From Edaphobacter lichenicola (GTDB taxonomy: Bacteria > Acidobacteriota > Terriglobia > Terriglobales > Acidobacteriaceae), in NCBI RefSeq assembly GCF_014201315.1, contig NZ_JACHDY010000003.1, positions 310,001-374,000 on the forward strand: a stretch of DNA of 64,000 nucleotides, written 5' to 3'. The position numbers and the translations under genes were made by a program. Each line of letters opens with the position of its first letter. Within the stretch, counting starts at the first letter, position 1. Shown here piece by piece: positions 54,894 to 63,854 of the stretch. Under the pieces are notes generated by a model that was not told where the DNA came from, ran no database searches, and was given only the letters and a program-made list of their open reading frames with translations.

Positions 54894-55045
54894 ATAGTGT
54901 GCAAAAATCGGAAAGGCAGAGAGTCAATAAATTATTTGCAGGGAAAAAGATCAAGTCGTAGAATCGGCGCGTTCGCAAAACATAATGCGCATCCGGGCCC
55001 CTAAATACCACCAAGATACCTTGGCAATCTTTACCTGAGGCCCAA

Positions 55046-55768
55046 ATGAAACTCATGCGATGGCTTTCTACACTCGTCCTTTTGTTCGTGTCTTTCAATG
55101 TTGTCGCTCAGGTTCCACCCGCGCAAAATTCTGTTACGCCGCAGAAGCTGCCGACTTTTTCCTTTACAAAAGACATGACCATCTATGTGAGCGACTTTGA
55201 GCTGGACGCTGAGAATGTTCAGGTAGATAAGGGATCGGCAATAAATCAAGTGCGACCAGGGATTCTGGAAAGACCGTCGAAGAAAGAGCAACGGGACCCA
55301 GAGGCCCAGGCAAAAAAGCTGGTCGATACGATGTCGAAGAGCATCGTCAGTGATCTCCAAAAGGCTGGCTACAAGGCTCAAAGATTGGCAGCGGATGATC
55401 CGAAGCCTTCGACGGGCGCGTGGGTGCATGGAGTGTTTACCCAGGTGGATGAAGGGAGTCGTATTCATCGCGCGATAATTGGCTTTGGATCCGGTAAGGC
55501 AACAATGGAACTATTTGTAACCCTAACCGATCTGGCAAGCCCCCAGAAACCGCTCTACGAAGCTTCTGAAGATCGCGCAAGCAAAAACAGACCCGGTGCC
55601 GTAATCACGCTGAATCCTTATGTAGCCGCAGCTAAGTTTGTCATGGAAAAGAATGCGCCGGAAAAAACTGTTAAAAGTACCGCCGCAGCAATTTCAAGGG
55701 AAGTGACTCTGCATCTGCAACCGAATCCGATATCATCTGGCCTACCAACTGCCGCAAACCAGCAATGA
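55046..55768 (+). CDS. Secreted protein of unknown function (DUF4410-like), divergent from the RND operon
   Basis: This 240-residue protein has a signal peptide (MKLMRWLSTLVLLFVSFNVVAQ). Its domain shows TIYVSDFELDAENVQ, AKKLVDTMSKSIVSDLQKAGY, GVFTQVDEGSRIHRAIIGFGSGKATME and an NPYVAAAKFVMEKN ending. The FGSGKATME block and strand pattern resemble DUF4410-type proteins. The stop is 3 bp before the IS6 terminal repeat. Role unknown; it is probably controlled with the RND operon through the shared intergenic region. Confidence 0.78.
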   Translation: MKLMRWLSTLVLLFVSFNVVAQVPPAQNSVTPQKLPTFSFTKDMTIYVSDFELDAENVQVDKGSAINQVRPGILERPSKKEQRDPEAQAKKLVDTMSKSIVSDLQKAGYKAQRLAADDPKPSTGAWVHGVFTQVDEGSRIHRAIIGFGSGKATMELFVTLTDLASPQKPLYEASEDRASKNRPGAVITLNPYVAAAKFVMEKNAPEKTVKSTAAAISREVTLHLQPNPISSGLPTAANQQ

Positions 55769-55771
55769 TAC

Positions 55772-55985
55772 GGGCTCTGTTGCATTAACCGGGGTACACG
55801 CAACTCGCTCTTACCGATGTTGCACATCAGGCAGCAACATCGAACAGCTTGTTGATGAATTGAATTTCGCCGGGGACCTTGGGCTTGCAGAGGAGGCAAT
55901 GGCGGCGGCGGATCATCCGCATGACTTCAAATCCCTTGATGGTGGCAGACGCTGTTCTCATTGTCTGAAAACCGCGGGTGGAGGA
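55772..55985 (-). mobile_element. Decayed IS6-family element, right copy (inverted)
   Basis: GGGCTCTGTTGCATTA at 55772-55787 matches the left-copy terminus. The minus strand encodes the intact C-terminal 50 residues of an IS6 transposase, with the stop at 55827 (GFQTMRTASATIKGFEVMRM, RRRHCLLCKPKVPG, IQFINKLFDVAA). Upstream of about 55983 the element is cut. It is inverted relative to the left copy, so the two bracket the RND island. The remaining 240 bp to 56223 hold no recognised gene. Confidence 0.85.
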
Positions 55986-56223
55986 GTGTTGACACCACTG
56001 TAGAATAGTGTTTCTTCCCGGTCACGTTAGTTTCCAGAACACATCGCAAGGATCACTTTGAAACGTTCACACCTCCAAATGCACTAACAATAGAGAGATT
56101 CCCGAATTCTTAGCCTGGGTGCATGTCTTGGTGAAGGAGAATTCCGTTGCTAGGTGAAGTTGGCAGGCCTGAAGTTTAGATGCTCCCGCTTGCGCTCATT
56201 TCTGAAGATAGGAGTGACAATAT

Positions 56224-59200
56224 ATGCCCCTCACACTTCTGCATCGTCTCCAGTCTTGCCGGTCCGTCCGCCTGCTGACTCTATGCCTGCTCGCTTTCGC
56301 GCCTTCGATGCTGAAGGCTCAGTCGGTGATTCAAGGCACTAACTGGTTTCCAATCGGTCCGGCGGACTACCAAAATGGACAGACGAACGACGACAGTCGC
56401 GTCCATGCGAGCGGCCGGGCGTCCGTGATCGCGGTAAATCCGGCGAACTCGAATGACGTCTGGTTGGGAACGGCTGGCGGTGGTGTGTGGCATTCCACCA
56501 ACGGCGGCGTCAATTGGCTGCCAATGTCCGACAACGAGGCATCTCTCGCCATCGGTTCGATCGCCCTAGATGGCTGCAGTGCCAACGGCTGCGCGGTGAT
56601 CTACCTGGGTACTGGGGAAAACGGCATCCGGCGTGACACCTACTACGGCATGGGGCTGCTCATCGGATCGACTTCAGGCGGCGAGTTTTCGACATTCGGT
56701 TGGAATCTTATGGGCGCCGACATTTTCAAGTACGCTTCGATTACCAACGTCGTTCTTGATCCCTCGACGTCGGGGGGCAGCAAGGGCATCTACGTTTCCG
56801 TGTCGAGCGGCGTTACCGCTTCCGCGACCGAATCGACCGTAACGGCGCCCGCGCCGCCGCAAGGCTATGGCATCTACAAGTCGTCCAATCTGGGGTCGAG
56901 TTGGACCCACCTTACCGTTCCCGGATCGGGGACGGCCCGTTCCACCGATCTGGTGATGGATCCGCAAAGCAACACGACCCTGTATGCCGGCTTCCTGGGA
57001 AAGGGTATCTTCAAGACCACGGATGGAGGCACGCACTGGTGTCCGTTGAACGCCGGCATTGCGCTGCCTCCGGGATGCGTAGCAGCCACCGGACTGCCCA
57101 ACCCGGCGACAACCAAGTTCGACAGCGTGCGCCTGGCGATTCGTCATCCCAGCGCCGCAACCCCGGCTGTCCTTTATGCCGTTCTCGGTAATTGTCCCGA
57201 TCCCATCGGCAATGGGCCGGTCTTCGGAGGCTATTGCGGTTCACCTCTCTATCAGACCACAGATGGAGGAGTAACCTGGACTCAGGTCAACGCCGCGGTA
57301 CCGACCGGTTTCAGCCGTTATCACCAGGCGCTGACCATCGACCCAAGCAATGCAGGGACGGTCTATTTCGGCGGACTCGTCATAAACAAGTCCATCGATA
57401 ATGGCCAAACATTCAATGAAATGGGCGCCAACGTCCACCCTGACCACCATGACCTAGTTTTTCCCGATCCCTCTAACTTAAGCCGCATATACGATGCGAG
57501 CGACGGTGGTTTCTCGTTTTCCAACGACGGCGGGAATACGTGGTCCAGCGGGAACAGCGATCTGCAGATCAGCGAATTTCAGTCGCTTTCTTTCTCGCCG
57601 TTGACGGCTCGAATTATCGGAGGCACACAGGACAACGGAACCGAAATGTGGGTGGGCACCCGTCTCTGGAACCACGCCGATGACGGAGACTCGGCCTCGA
57701 CCGTTATGGACCGGGATGACCTTATGACGATGTTCGATGTTTACGTCAGCGTAGATCCGCGCGTGTCAACGGACGGCGGCAGTTGTTGCGACTGGTCAAG
57801 CATTGTGAACGGGCTAAATACTTCCGAGCCGGCCTCTTTTTACGCCCCGATCGTAGAGGGCGTCGCAGCCCCGCATAATCTTTATTTCGGCAGCAACCGG
57901 TTGTACCAGAGCACCAACAAAGGCAACACTTGGGTCCCGGTGAGTCCCGTCCTGGGTGGTACGACTCCGGTCTATCCGGATATCGGCGTTTCCAACGTAA
58001 TTACGGCGATAGCGGTGGCGCCGAGCAACGGCAATCGCATCTACGTTGGCTTCTACGACGGACAAATGTTCGTCACGAACAGCGCTTGCACCACAGCGGC
58101 CTGCTGGACCGCGATCGGCGGCCCCGCCAAGGGCCTTCCCAACGCGCCCATTACGCGTATCGCGGTGGATCCGAACAACGCCGATGTCGCGTACGCCACG
58201 TACTCGGGCTTCAGCGCTGGCTCCCACTTGTACAAGACAACCAGCGGCGGCGGCGGTTGGATACCGGCGAATACGGGACTGCCCGGCATTCCCACCAACA
58301 CCGTCACTGTGGAAAACAGCACGACTCTGTGGGCAGGAACGGATGACGGCGTTTATTTGAGCACAAACTCAGGTGGCAGCTGGATCAAATATGGAACCGG
58401 ACTGCCGCATGTGCCGGTGTATGAGATCGCCCTTGACACCCTTCGTGGCCGCCTTTACGCGGGCACGCACGGGCGCGGCGCCTTCATCATTACCCAGCCG
58501 CTGCTCAGCAATTTTGAGGGCTGGGTAAATAACGACATCTGGGATATCCCGGTGTTCGGCAGCGGCTTTGTTGGCACGTTGGCAAATCCAGTGGGTTCCA
58601 CCTGCACCATGCAAATCATTCAGCAAAATGGCGCGGTCTGCGCTTCATCTACGACCGATGACATGGGCGGAACCATCTCGTTCGACGGCTCGGGCAGCAT
58701 CGTAACCAGCAAAGGGGGCTTCTATAATGGGAGAGACGTAGCGTGGGCTTGCTTCAACGGAAGCTGCATCGGCGGCAAGACGATCGCGCAATGCAATCCA
58801 CCTGGCAATCCAATCACCAGCGTGACGGTGAGCTGCGGCGGGCAGGTTGGCATTGACCACATTCTAGGTTGTCCCGCGCAGGCGAATCCACCGAGCAGCG
58901 TTCTCGGACTTTCCGGTATGCCGGCCGGCGGGCCGGCCCCACCAGGCCCCGGCCCAGCACCGGCAACGCAAGGATCGGAACCGCTCCCTGCCGCTAATTT
59001 TGACGTGATTCCCGCGGTGCAGGGAAGGAACGGCGTGCAGGCCCTATGCACTGCGAACGTCGCCCTGCAACCGGGAACTAAAACCGATGCAGCGCTCGTA
59101 AAAACGCGCGACGCCGTAAATTCCACCCCATCGTGCCAACAAAGCGGGGTGAAGGCTGAGGTTCGCGGGATACCACCTGAGCCGCAACGGGGAGAAGACC

Positions 59201-60195
59201 TCCAAGGCAGCCCGCCGAATTTGAGGCTGCACGCGCCGACGTCGGTGGGAGGGCAATTATTTACAGCCATCCATGCCGCCGCCGGTTCAGCGACAAACAC
59301 GTGTTTCGATGTGTCGGGAATTGGCTCGCCGTTGCGGAATCAGGTCGCGGTCATGAAGGTCGATTTGGAGACGGCGCCCGGTGGCGCGGCGGGTGGTGAT
59401 GTTACCGTGCGTGAGAGTTCCAGTCTCGGTTCATGTACCACCAAGGTACACACCGATCCTGGGGAGAGCGCGGCCCAGATTGCCAGTGACCTGGCCAAGG
59501 CTTTCCAGGCACCTGGCGTGCCTGGGCCGGCGGAGTGTCCGGCAAGTCAGAATCCTCGTGACATCACACCCGATGGAACGTCGATTATCAGCGTGCTGGC
59601 GTCGGAATTGCGAGTCTGCAACAGCGACCGCAACATGGGCATCCTAATCGGCCCCAAGGAACTGCCCAACGTAAAGACGCGCGCTCTGCAATACTCGGCC
59701 AAGTTCGTATGCGGACCTGTGGAAAAGGAAAAGGACCACGATTGGTTCGGCAAGAAAGACAAGAAGGACTACGACGATAAGGACAAAAAAGACCACGACA
59801 AAGCTAAGGATAAGAAGGATTACGACAAAGATGACGAGCGCGGCCGCGGTGGAGACCAGATGGCCAGCGGAAGGTACTACACCGTCATCAACGTCCACAA
59901 TCCAACGGAGAGACCGGCGGCAATCCGGATGAAGTTCGCTGTGGCGCTGGCGGACGGAAAACCGGGCCCGATTTCGCGTTACTTAGAAGTCCAGCTCGGA
60001 CCCGATCAGGTTATTTCCATCAACTGCGCCCAGATTCACCGGTGGCTTGAGACCAACGAGGAGTTCTTGGATGGATTTGCGGTCCTCGAGAGTGACGTCG
60101 AACTCGACGTGGTCGCTGTGTACACCGGGGCCGGGGAACACGGAGACGTACAAACTCTGCACACCGAACGTGTGCCGGCTCGCTTGCAGCAATAG
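56224..60195 (+). CDS. Giant secreted beta-propeller (BNR/sortilin-like) protein with charged tail
   Basis: AGGAG lies 9 nt before the ATG. The 1,323-residue product has a signal peptide (1-33, ending LKAQS). A multi-bladed propeller of Asp-box type occupies about 35-760: TTDGGVTWTQV, SNDGGNTWSSG, STNKGNTWVPV, STNSGGSWIKYG. A disulfide-rich beta region follows (CTMQIIQQNGAVC, GSCIGGKTIAQC), then a Pro/Gly linker (GPAPPGPGPAPA). Next comes a Lys/Asp-only stretch (about 1165-1205) and a final beta domain ending VVAVYTGAGEHGDVQTLHTE. Propellers of this type bind sugars or proteins. It is translationally close to a haloperoxidase gene. Confidence 0.88.
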   Translation: MPLTLLHRLQSCRSVRLLTLCLLAFAPSMLKAQSVIQGTNWFPIGPADYQNGQTNDDSRVHASGRASVIAVNPANSNDVWLGTAGGGVWHSTNGGVNWLPMSDNEASLAIGSIALDGCSANGCAVIYLGTGENGIRRDTYYGMGLLIGSTSGGEFSTFGWNLMGADIFKYASITNVVLDPSTSGGSKGIYVSVSSGVTASATESTVTAPAPPQGYGIYKSSNLGSSWTHLTVPGSGTARSTDLVMDPQSNTTLYAGFLGKGIFKTTDGGTHWCPLNAGIALPPGCVAATGLPNPATTKFDSVRLAIRHPSAATPAVLYAVLGNCPDPIGNGPVFGGYCGSPLYQTTDGGVTWTQVNAAVPTGFSRYHQALTIDPSNAGTVYFGGLVINKSIDNGQTFNEMGANVHPDHHDLVFPDPSNLSRIYDASDGGFSFSNDGGNTWSSGNSDLQISEFQSLSFSPLTARIIGGTQDNGTEMWVGTRLWNHADDGDSASTVMDRDDLMTMFDVYVSVDPRVSTDGGSCCDWSSIVNGLNTSEPASFYAPIVEGVAAPHNLYFGSNRLYQSTNKGNTWVPVSPVLGGTTPVYPDIGVSNVITAIAVAPSNGNRIYVGFYDGQMFVTNSACTTAACWTAIGGPAKGLPNAPITRIAVDPNNADVAYATYSGFSAGSHLYKTTSGGGGWIPANTGLPGIPTNTVTVENSTTLWAGTDDGVYLSTNSGGSWIKYGTGLPHVPVYEIALDTLRGRLYAGTHGRGAFIITQPLLSNFEGWVNNDIWDIPVFGSGFVGTLANPVGSTCTMQIIQQNGAVCASSTTDDMGGTISFDGSGSIVTSKGGFYNGRDVAWACFNGSCIGGKTIAQCNPPGNPITSVTVSCGGQVGIDHILGCPAQANPPSSVLGLSGMPAGGPAPPGPGPAPATQGSEPLPAANFDVIPAVQGRNGVQALCTANVALQPGTKTDAALVKTRDAVNSTPSCQQSGVKAEVRGIPPEPQRGEDLQGSPPNLRLHAPTSVGGQLFTAIHAAAGSATNTCFDVSGIGSPLRNQVAVMKVDLETAPGGAAGGDVTVRESSSLGSCTTKVHTDPGESAAQIASDLAKAFQAPGVPGPAECPASQNPRDITPDGTSIISVLASELRVCNSDRNMGILIGPKELPNVKTRALQYSAKFVCGPVEKEKDHDWFGKKDKKDYDDKDKKDHDKAKDKKDYDKDDERGRGGDQMASGRYYTVINVHNPTERPAAIRMKFAVALADGKPGPISRYLEVQLGPDQVISINCAQIHRWLETNEEFLDGFAVLESDVELDVVAVYTGAGEHGDVQTLHTERVPARLQQ

Positions 60196-60208
60196 GAGGA
60201 CTGTTCAC

Positions 60209-61663
60209 GTGACTACATTCAGTCATCGGGGACGAGGGATCGCGGGTTCCAGTATCGCGATCCTTGCCTGGGCGTTGGGTCCCACGCTCGCATGGCCGGC
60301 CCATGCGCCGGGCACGCAGAACGTTGTAATTTTATGGAACCAAGCCGCACTCGCCGCCATACAGGACACCAGGACTTCGGCCCCGGTGGCCGCGCGGGCC
60401 ATGGCCATCATCCACACCTGCATGTTCGACGCTTGGGCGGCCTACGATGACGTTTCAGTCGGAACCAGACTAGGCGGCAGCCTGCGCCGTCCGCTGATCG
60501 AGCGCACTGCAGTTAACAAAGAAAAGGCGGTGAGCTTCGCCGCATACCGCGCCTTGGAGGATCTGTTTCCAGGTCAGAGGACCAGCAACATGGATCCTCT
60601 CATGGAGGCTTTGGGGTTCGACTATTCCGAGGCTTCGGAGGATATCGGCACGCCCAGCGGCATCGGCAGTATTGCTTGTCAGGCGGTGCTGGAGTTTCGA
60701 CATCGCGACGGGGCGAACCAACTCGGCGACCGGCATCCCGGAGCGTATTCCGACTATACCGGCTTCACTCCGACCAATACGGCTGAGGTATTGAAAGATC
60801 AGAACCGTTGGCAACCACTGATGGTCAATGGTATTCCGCAGAGATGGCTCTTGCCGCAGTGGGCGATGGTCACGCCTTTTGCCTTGACTTCAGCAGCTCA
60901 ATTTCGCGATGTCGTGTTGGCGCAGGGGCCCGCGCGATATCCCTCTCCCGGTTATTGGAAACAGGCCCTCGATGTGGTGGACTTAAGCGCCCATCTAGGG
61001 GATAGGGAAAAGGTGATAGCTGAGTATTGGGCCGATGGTTCCTCCACCGTAACTCCACCCGGCCACTGGGTCGTGTTTGCACAGCACCTTTCCCAGAGAG
61101 ACCACCATAGCCTTGATCAGGACGTTAAGCTCTTTTTCATTTTGGCGAACGCTCTTATGGACGCAGGCATCGCCGCCTGGGACGCGAAGCGCTGCACCGA
61201 TTTTATTCGCCCCATCACGGTGGTTCGCGCGCTCCTGAGCACCAGAGAGATCCAGGCCTGGGCCGGACCTGGACTGGGGGTAAGAACGGTGTACGGTAAA
61301 GACTTCAGGACCTACTTGCCCACGCCGCCCTTCTCCAGCTATGTATCAGGCCATAGTGCATTCAGCGCTGCGGGCGCGGAAATTCTGAAACGATTTACCG
61401 GCAGCGACCAATTCGGGGAGTCCTTCACGGTTGGGGCAGGAACGTCTTTAATTGAGCGGGGGCTCACACCGACGGTCCCGATCACACTCTCGTGGCCTAC
61501 GTTTTCAGATGCAGCCGACCAGGCGGGTATGTCGCGACGTTATGGTGGTATCCATTACGAGGAAGACGATCTGGCCGGTCGGGCGCTTGGGCGCGCTGTG
61601 GCCAAGGAAGCATGGAACAAAGCGATGGCTTACATCGACGGTGCAGCCACTGGAACCAACTGA
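60209..61663 (+). CDS. Secreted vanadium-dependent haloperoxidase/PAP2-type phosphatase-fold enzyme
   Basis: The GTG at 60209 is preferred: GGAGGA lies 8 nt upstream, 13 bp after the propeller stop; a longer reading lies inside that gene. The 484-residue product has an export signal (GIAGSSIAILAWALGPTLAW). The helical domain carries the vanadate/phosphate site: FIRPITVVRA (about 335), PPFSSYVSGHSAFSAAG (about 376) and SRRYGGIHYEEDD (about 445). SGHS and RRYGGIHY with Asp are signatures of vanadium-dependent haloperoxidase-like enzymes, closely related to PAP2 acid phosphatases. Which activity it has is not decidable here. Confidence 0.88.
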   Translation: MTTFSHRGRGIAGSSIAILAWALGPTLAWPAHAPGTQNVVILWNQAALAAIQDTRTSAPVAARAMAIIHTCMFDAWAAYDDVSVGTRLGGSLRRPLIERTAVNKEKAVSFAAYRALEDLFPGQRTSNMDPLMEALGFDYSEASEDIGTPSGIGSIACQAVLEFRHRDGANQLGDRHPGAYSDYTGFTPTNTAEVLKDQNRWQPLMVNGIPQRWLLPQWAMVTPFALTSAAQFRDVVLAQGPARYPSPGYWKQALDVVDLSAHLGDREKVIAEYWADGSSTVTPPGHWVVFAQHLSQRDHHSLDQDVKLFFILANALMDAGIAAWDAKRCTDFIRPITVVRALLSTREIQAWAGPGLGVRTVYGKDFRTYLPTPPFSSYVSGHSAFSAAGAEILKRFTGSDQFGESFTVGAGTSLIERGLTPTVPITLSWPTFSDAADQAGMSRRYGGIHYEEDDLAGRALGRAVAKEAWNKAMAYIDGAATGTN

Positions 61664-61734
61664 TCTTGATTGCGGTTGTCGAGATCAAGGAGATGATCTA
61701 TGATTTCGCGCCTCGCTCAGCCACGCTGTTTACT

Positions 61735-62295
61735 ATGCACAATAATCAGAACCTTCCATCCAGTTACGAGGGGGGTATTCTGCAAACCAGAATCTTCGGC
61801 ACGCTGCTATTTCTATCTTTCATCCATACGTTGCTCGGACAGAACTCCAGCGGCAGTTTGTGGGTTTGTGCAGGACGCTTCCAGGGTAAGAATCGCTGCG
61901 GCAAAGGTCGAGGCACAACTTGCCGGAACGGCTCAGACGCGTCGCGTCAGCTCCGATTCGCGCGGTGAATTCAGTATCGAGGAACTTACGCCGGGGTCTT
62001 GGCATGTGCCGTCGATGCGACTGGCTTCGCAACTGCTGGGGCGGATTTATCCATAGCCGTGAGCACGATCCGCGATGTGACGGCGACAATGGCGCCATCC
62101 CAGGTGCGGCAGACGATCGGCGTCCGTGCGCTTGGTTCCTCGATCACTGAGCAGCCGATCGACTTATCCAGCAACGTGCACCAGGCGATCGTGACGAGCC
62201 AGGACCTTGAGGGATTACCGAAAGGAAATTTATGTACGTTAAGGCCAGCAGCAGCCTTTCTACGGTCGCCAGGCTCGGAATGGACTAAAAGTCAA
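61735..62295 (+). pseudogene. Frameshifted remnant of a carboxypeptidase-regulatory/TonB-receptor-type gene
   Basis: Three frames in series give one sensible protein. First a signal region (TRIFGTLLFLSFIHTLLGQN, from about 61783). Near 61858 the frame changes to RVRIAAAKVEAQLAGTAQTR and SDSRGEFSIEELTPGSWHV. Near 62006 it changes again to VDATGFATAGADLSIAVSTI, SSITEQPIDLSSN and VTSQDLEGLP. This is the N-terminal regulatory-domain pattern of large acidobacterial TonB-dependent (Oar-like) receptors. The barrel is missing. The remaining stretch to 62504 shows nothing I can support. Confidence 0.75.
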
Positions 62296-62504
62296 AGCCG
62301 CCCTTCAGTGCGGCAGTCACCCTCTTGTCCGTTGTTTCCTGAATGCCTACAACCCGCCCGGAACACGGCAAATCGGCGCCAGGGCGGCAGGATGAGTGCA
62401 TCGGGCAGTTCGCAACAGTTGAGAACAGAAGACGCCAACATTGGTGAAACACTGGCCACTTGCAATTTGGCGGGAGCTCACATGACCAAGAGCTAAGACT
62501 GTCC

Positions 62505-63785
62505 TTAGTCTTTCTTGATCTTATATGTGGCTCGATCCTCAAGTTCGTGTAGACGCCGTTCCAGGAATCGCCGCGCAGGTTCCTGCCAGGCAAGGCTTAG
62601 AGCTCTTTTATAGGACGCTACCGCTTCCGGTGTTTTGCGCAAACGCTGGCGCAGGTCGGCGCGCACGGAATGGGCAAGATAGTAATTCTGCAAGTCACCG
62701 CGCTCCAAGATTCGGTCGACGATTGCGAGCCCTGTCGCCGGCCCATCGCGCATGGCGACCGCAACCGCACGGTTGAGTTCAATCACCGGCGAAGGATTTG
62801 CACGAAGAAGCACATCGTAGAGTCCGACAATCTGCGCCCAGTCGGTGGAAATAGACTCTTTTGCCTGCGCATGCACTGCCGCGATGGCCGCCTGCAATGT
62901 GTACGGCCCGACGCAGCGCGTTGCCAATGAGCTTTTTATCAGCCCTCTTCCTTCATTAATAAGCTTCTCGTTCCAGAGTGAACGGTCCTGCTCTTCAAGG
63001 AGGACGATCTCACCATCAGGCGTAACGCGGGTGGCGCGGCGCGATTCCTGGAGAAGCATCAACGCCAGCAATCCGAGCGTCTCCGCCTCGGGCAGCAGGT
63101 CCACGAGCAGGCGCCCAAGGCGGATCGCTTCCTCTGACAGATCGGCCCGCGTCAGTGATGCCCCTGCTGATGCGGCGTAGCCCTCGGTAAAGATTAGGTA
63201 GATCACTTGGAGCACCGAGTCCAATCGATCGGACAGATCAACCCGTTCAGGCACTTCGTAGGGAATTTTCGCATCGCGGATCTTCGCCTTGGCGCGGACG
63301 ATCCGCTTTGCGATTGTCGGCGCACTCATAAGGAATGCCCGCGCAATCTCTTCCGTCGTAAGACCGCAGACTTCGCGCAAGGTCAGGGATATTTGCGCAT
63401 CCCGCGGCAGCGCTGGGTGGCAACAAATGAAAATAAGTCGCAACCGGTCATCTTCGAGGAGTTGATCGTCCCACTGTGCTGGGTCGAACGCCTCCAATTG
63501 AAGGTGTTCCGCAGCATCCTCCAGCGATGCATGAAAGCGGCCGCGCCGACGCATCTTGTCGATGGCTTTGAATCGCCCTGTTGACACCAGCCATGCTCGC
63601 GGATTGGCGGGAACCCCAGCTTGCGCCCACTTTTCCATCGCCGCCATGAAAGCGTCGTGAAGCGATTCCTCCGCAAGATCGAAATCCCCGAGCACCCGGA
63701 TAAGCGACGCAAGGATGCGTCGCGAATCTGTGCTGTAGATCGCTTTGACTATCTCTCGCACCTGGGCGGGTGTTTCTCCTGCCAT
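62505..63785 (-). CDS. ECF42-type RNA polymerase sigma factor with long C-terminal extension
   Basis: The ATG at 63785 with GAGGGA 9 nt upstream is preferred; a GTG at 63806 adds seven residues. The product has 426 aa. Sigma region 2 (RVLGDFDLAEESLHDAFMAA, RAWLVSTGRFKAIDKMRR) and region 4 (LTTEEIARAFLMSAPTIAKRI) are followed by a DUF6596-like TPR extension (LYDVLLRANPSPVIELNRAVA, LAHSVRADLRQRL). This is the ECF42 architecture, in which the extension is thought to replace a classical anti-sigma factor. The usual small YCII/DGPF partner gene is not seen here. Confidence 0.92.
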   Translation of the reverse strand: MAGETPAQVREIVKAIYSTDSRRILASLIRVLGDFDLAEESLHDAFMAAMEKWAQAGVPANPRAWLVSTGRFKAIDKMRRRGRFHASLEDAAEHLQLEAFDPAQWDDQLLEDDRLRLIFICCHPALPRDAQISLTLREVCGLTTEEIARAFLMSAPTIAKRIVRAKAKIRDAKIPYEVPERVDLSDRLDSVLQVIYLIFTEGYAASAGASLTRADLSEEAIRLGRLLVDLLPEAETLGLLALMLLQESRRATRVTPDGEIVLLEEQDRSLWNEKLINEGRGLIKSSLATRCVGPYTLQAAIAAVHAQAKESISTDWAQIVGLYDVLLRANPSPVIELNRAVAVAMRDGPATGLAIVDRILERGDLQNYYLAHSVRADLRQRLRKTPEAVASYKRALSLAWQEPARRFLERRLHELEDRATYKIKKD

Positions 63786-63854
63786 ACTTCGTGGTCCCTC
63801 GCTCACCTATGGGCCCGGCACGGAACTACCACGCCTGAGCACAATACAGCATGG

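Noticed and set aside
55618..55899. 93-residue minus-strand reading at the right IS6 copy
   Set aside because: It is out of frame with the transposase, which reads correctly in another minus frame.
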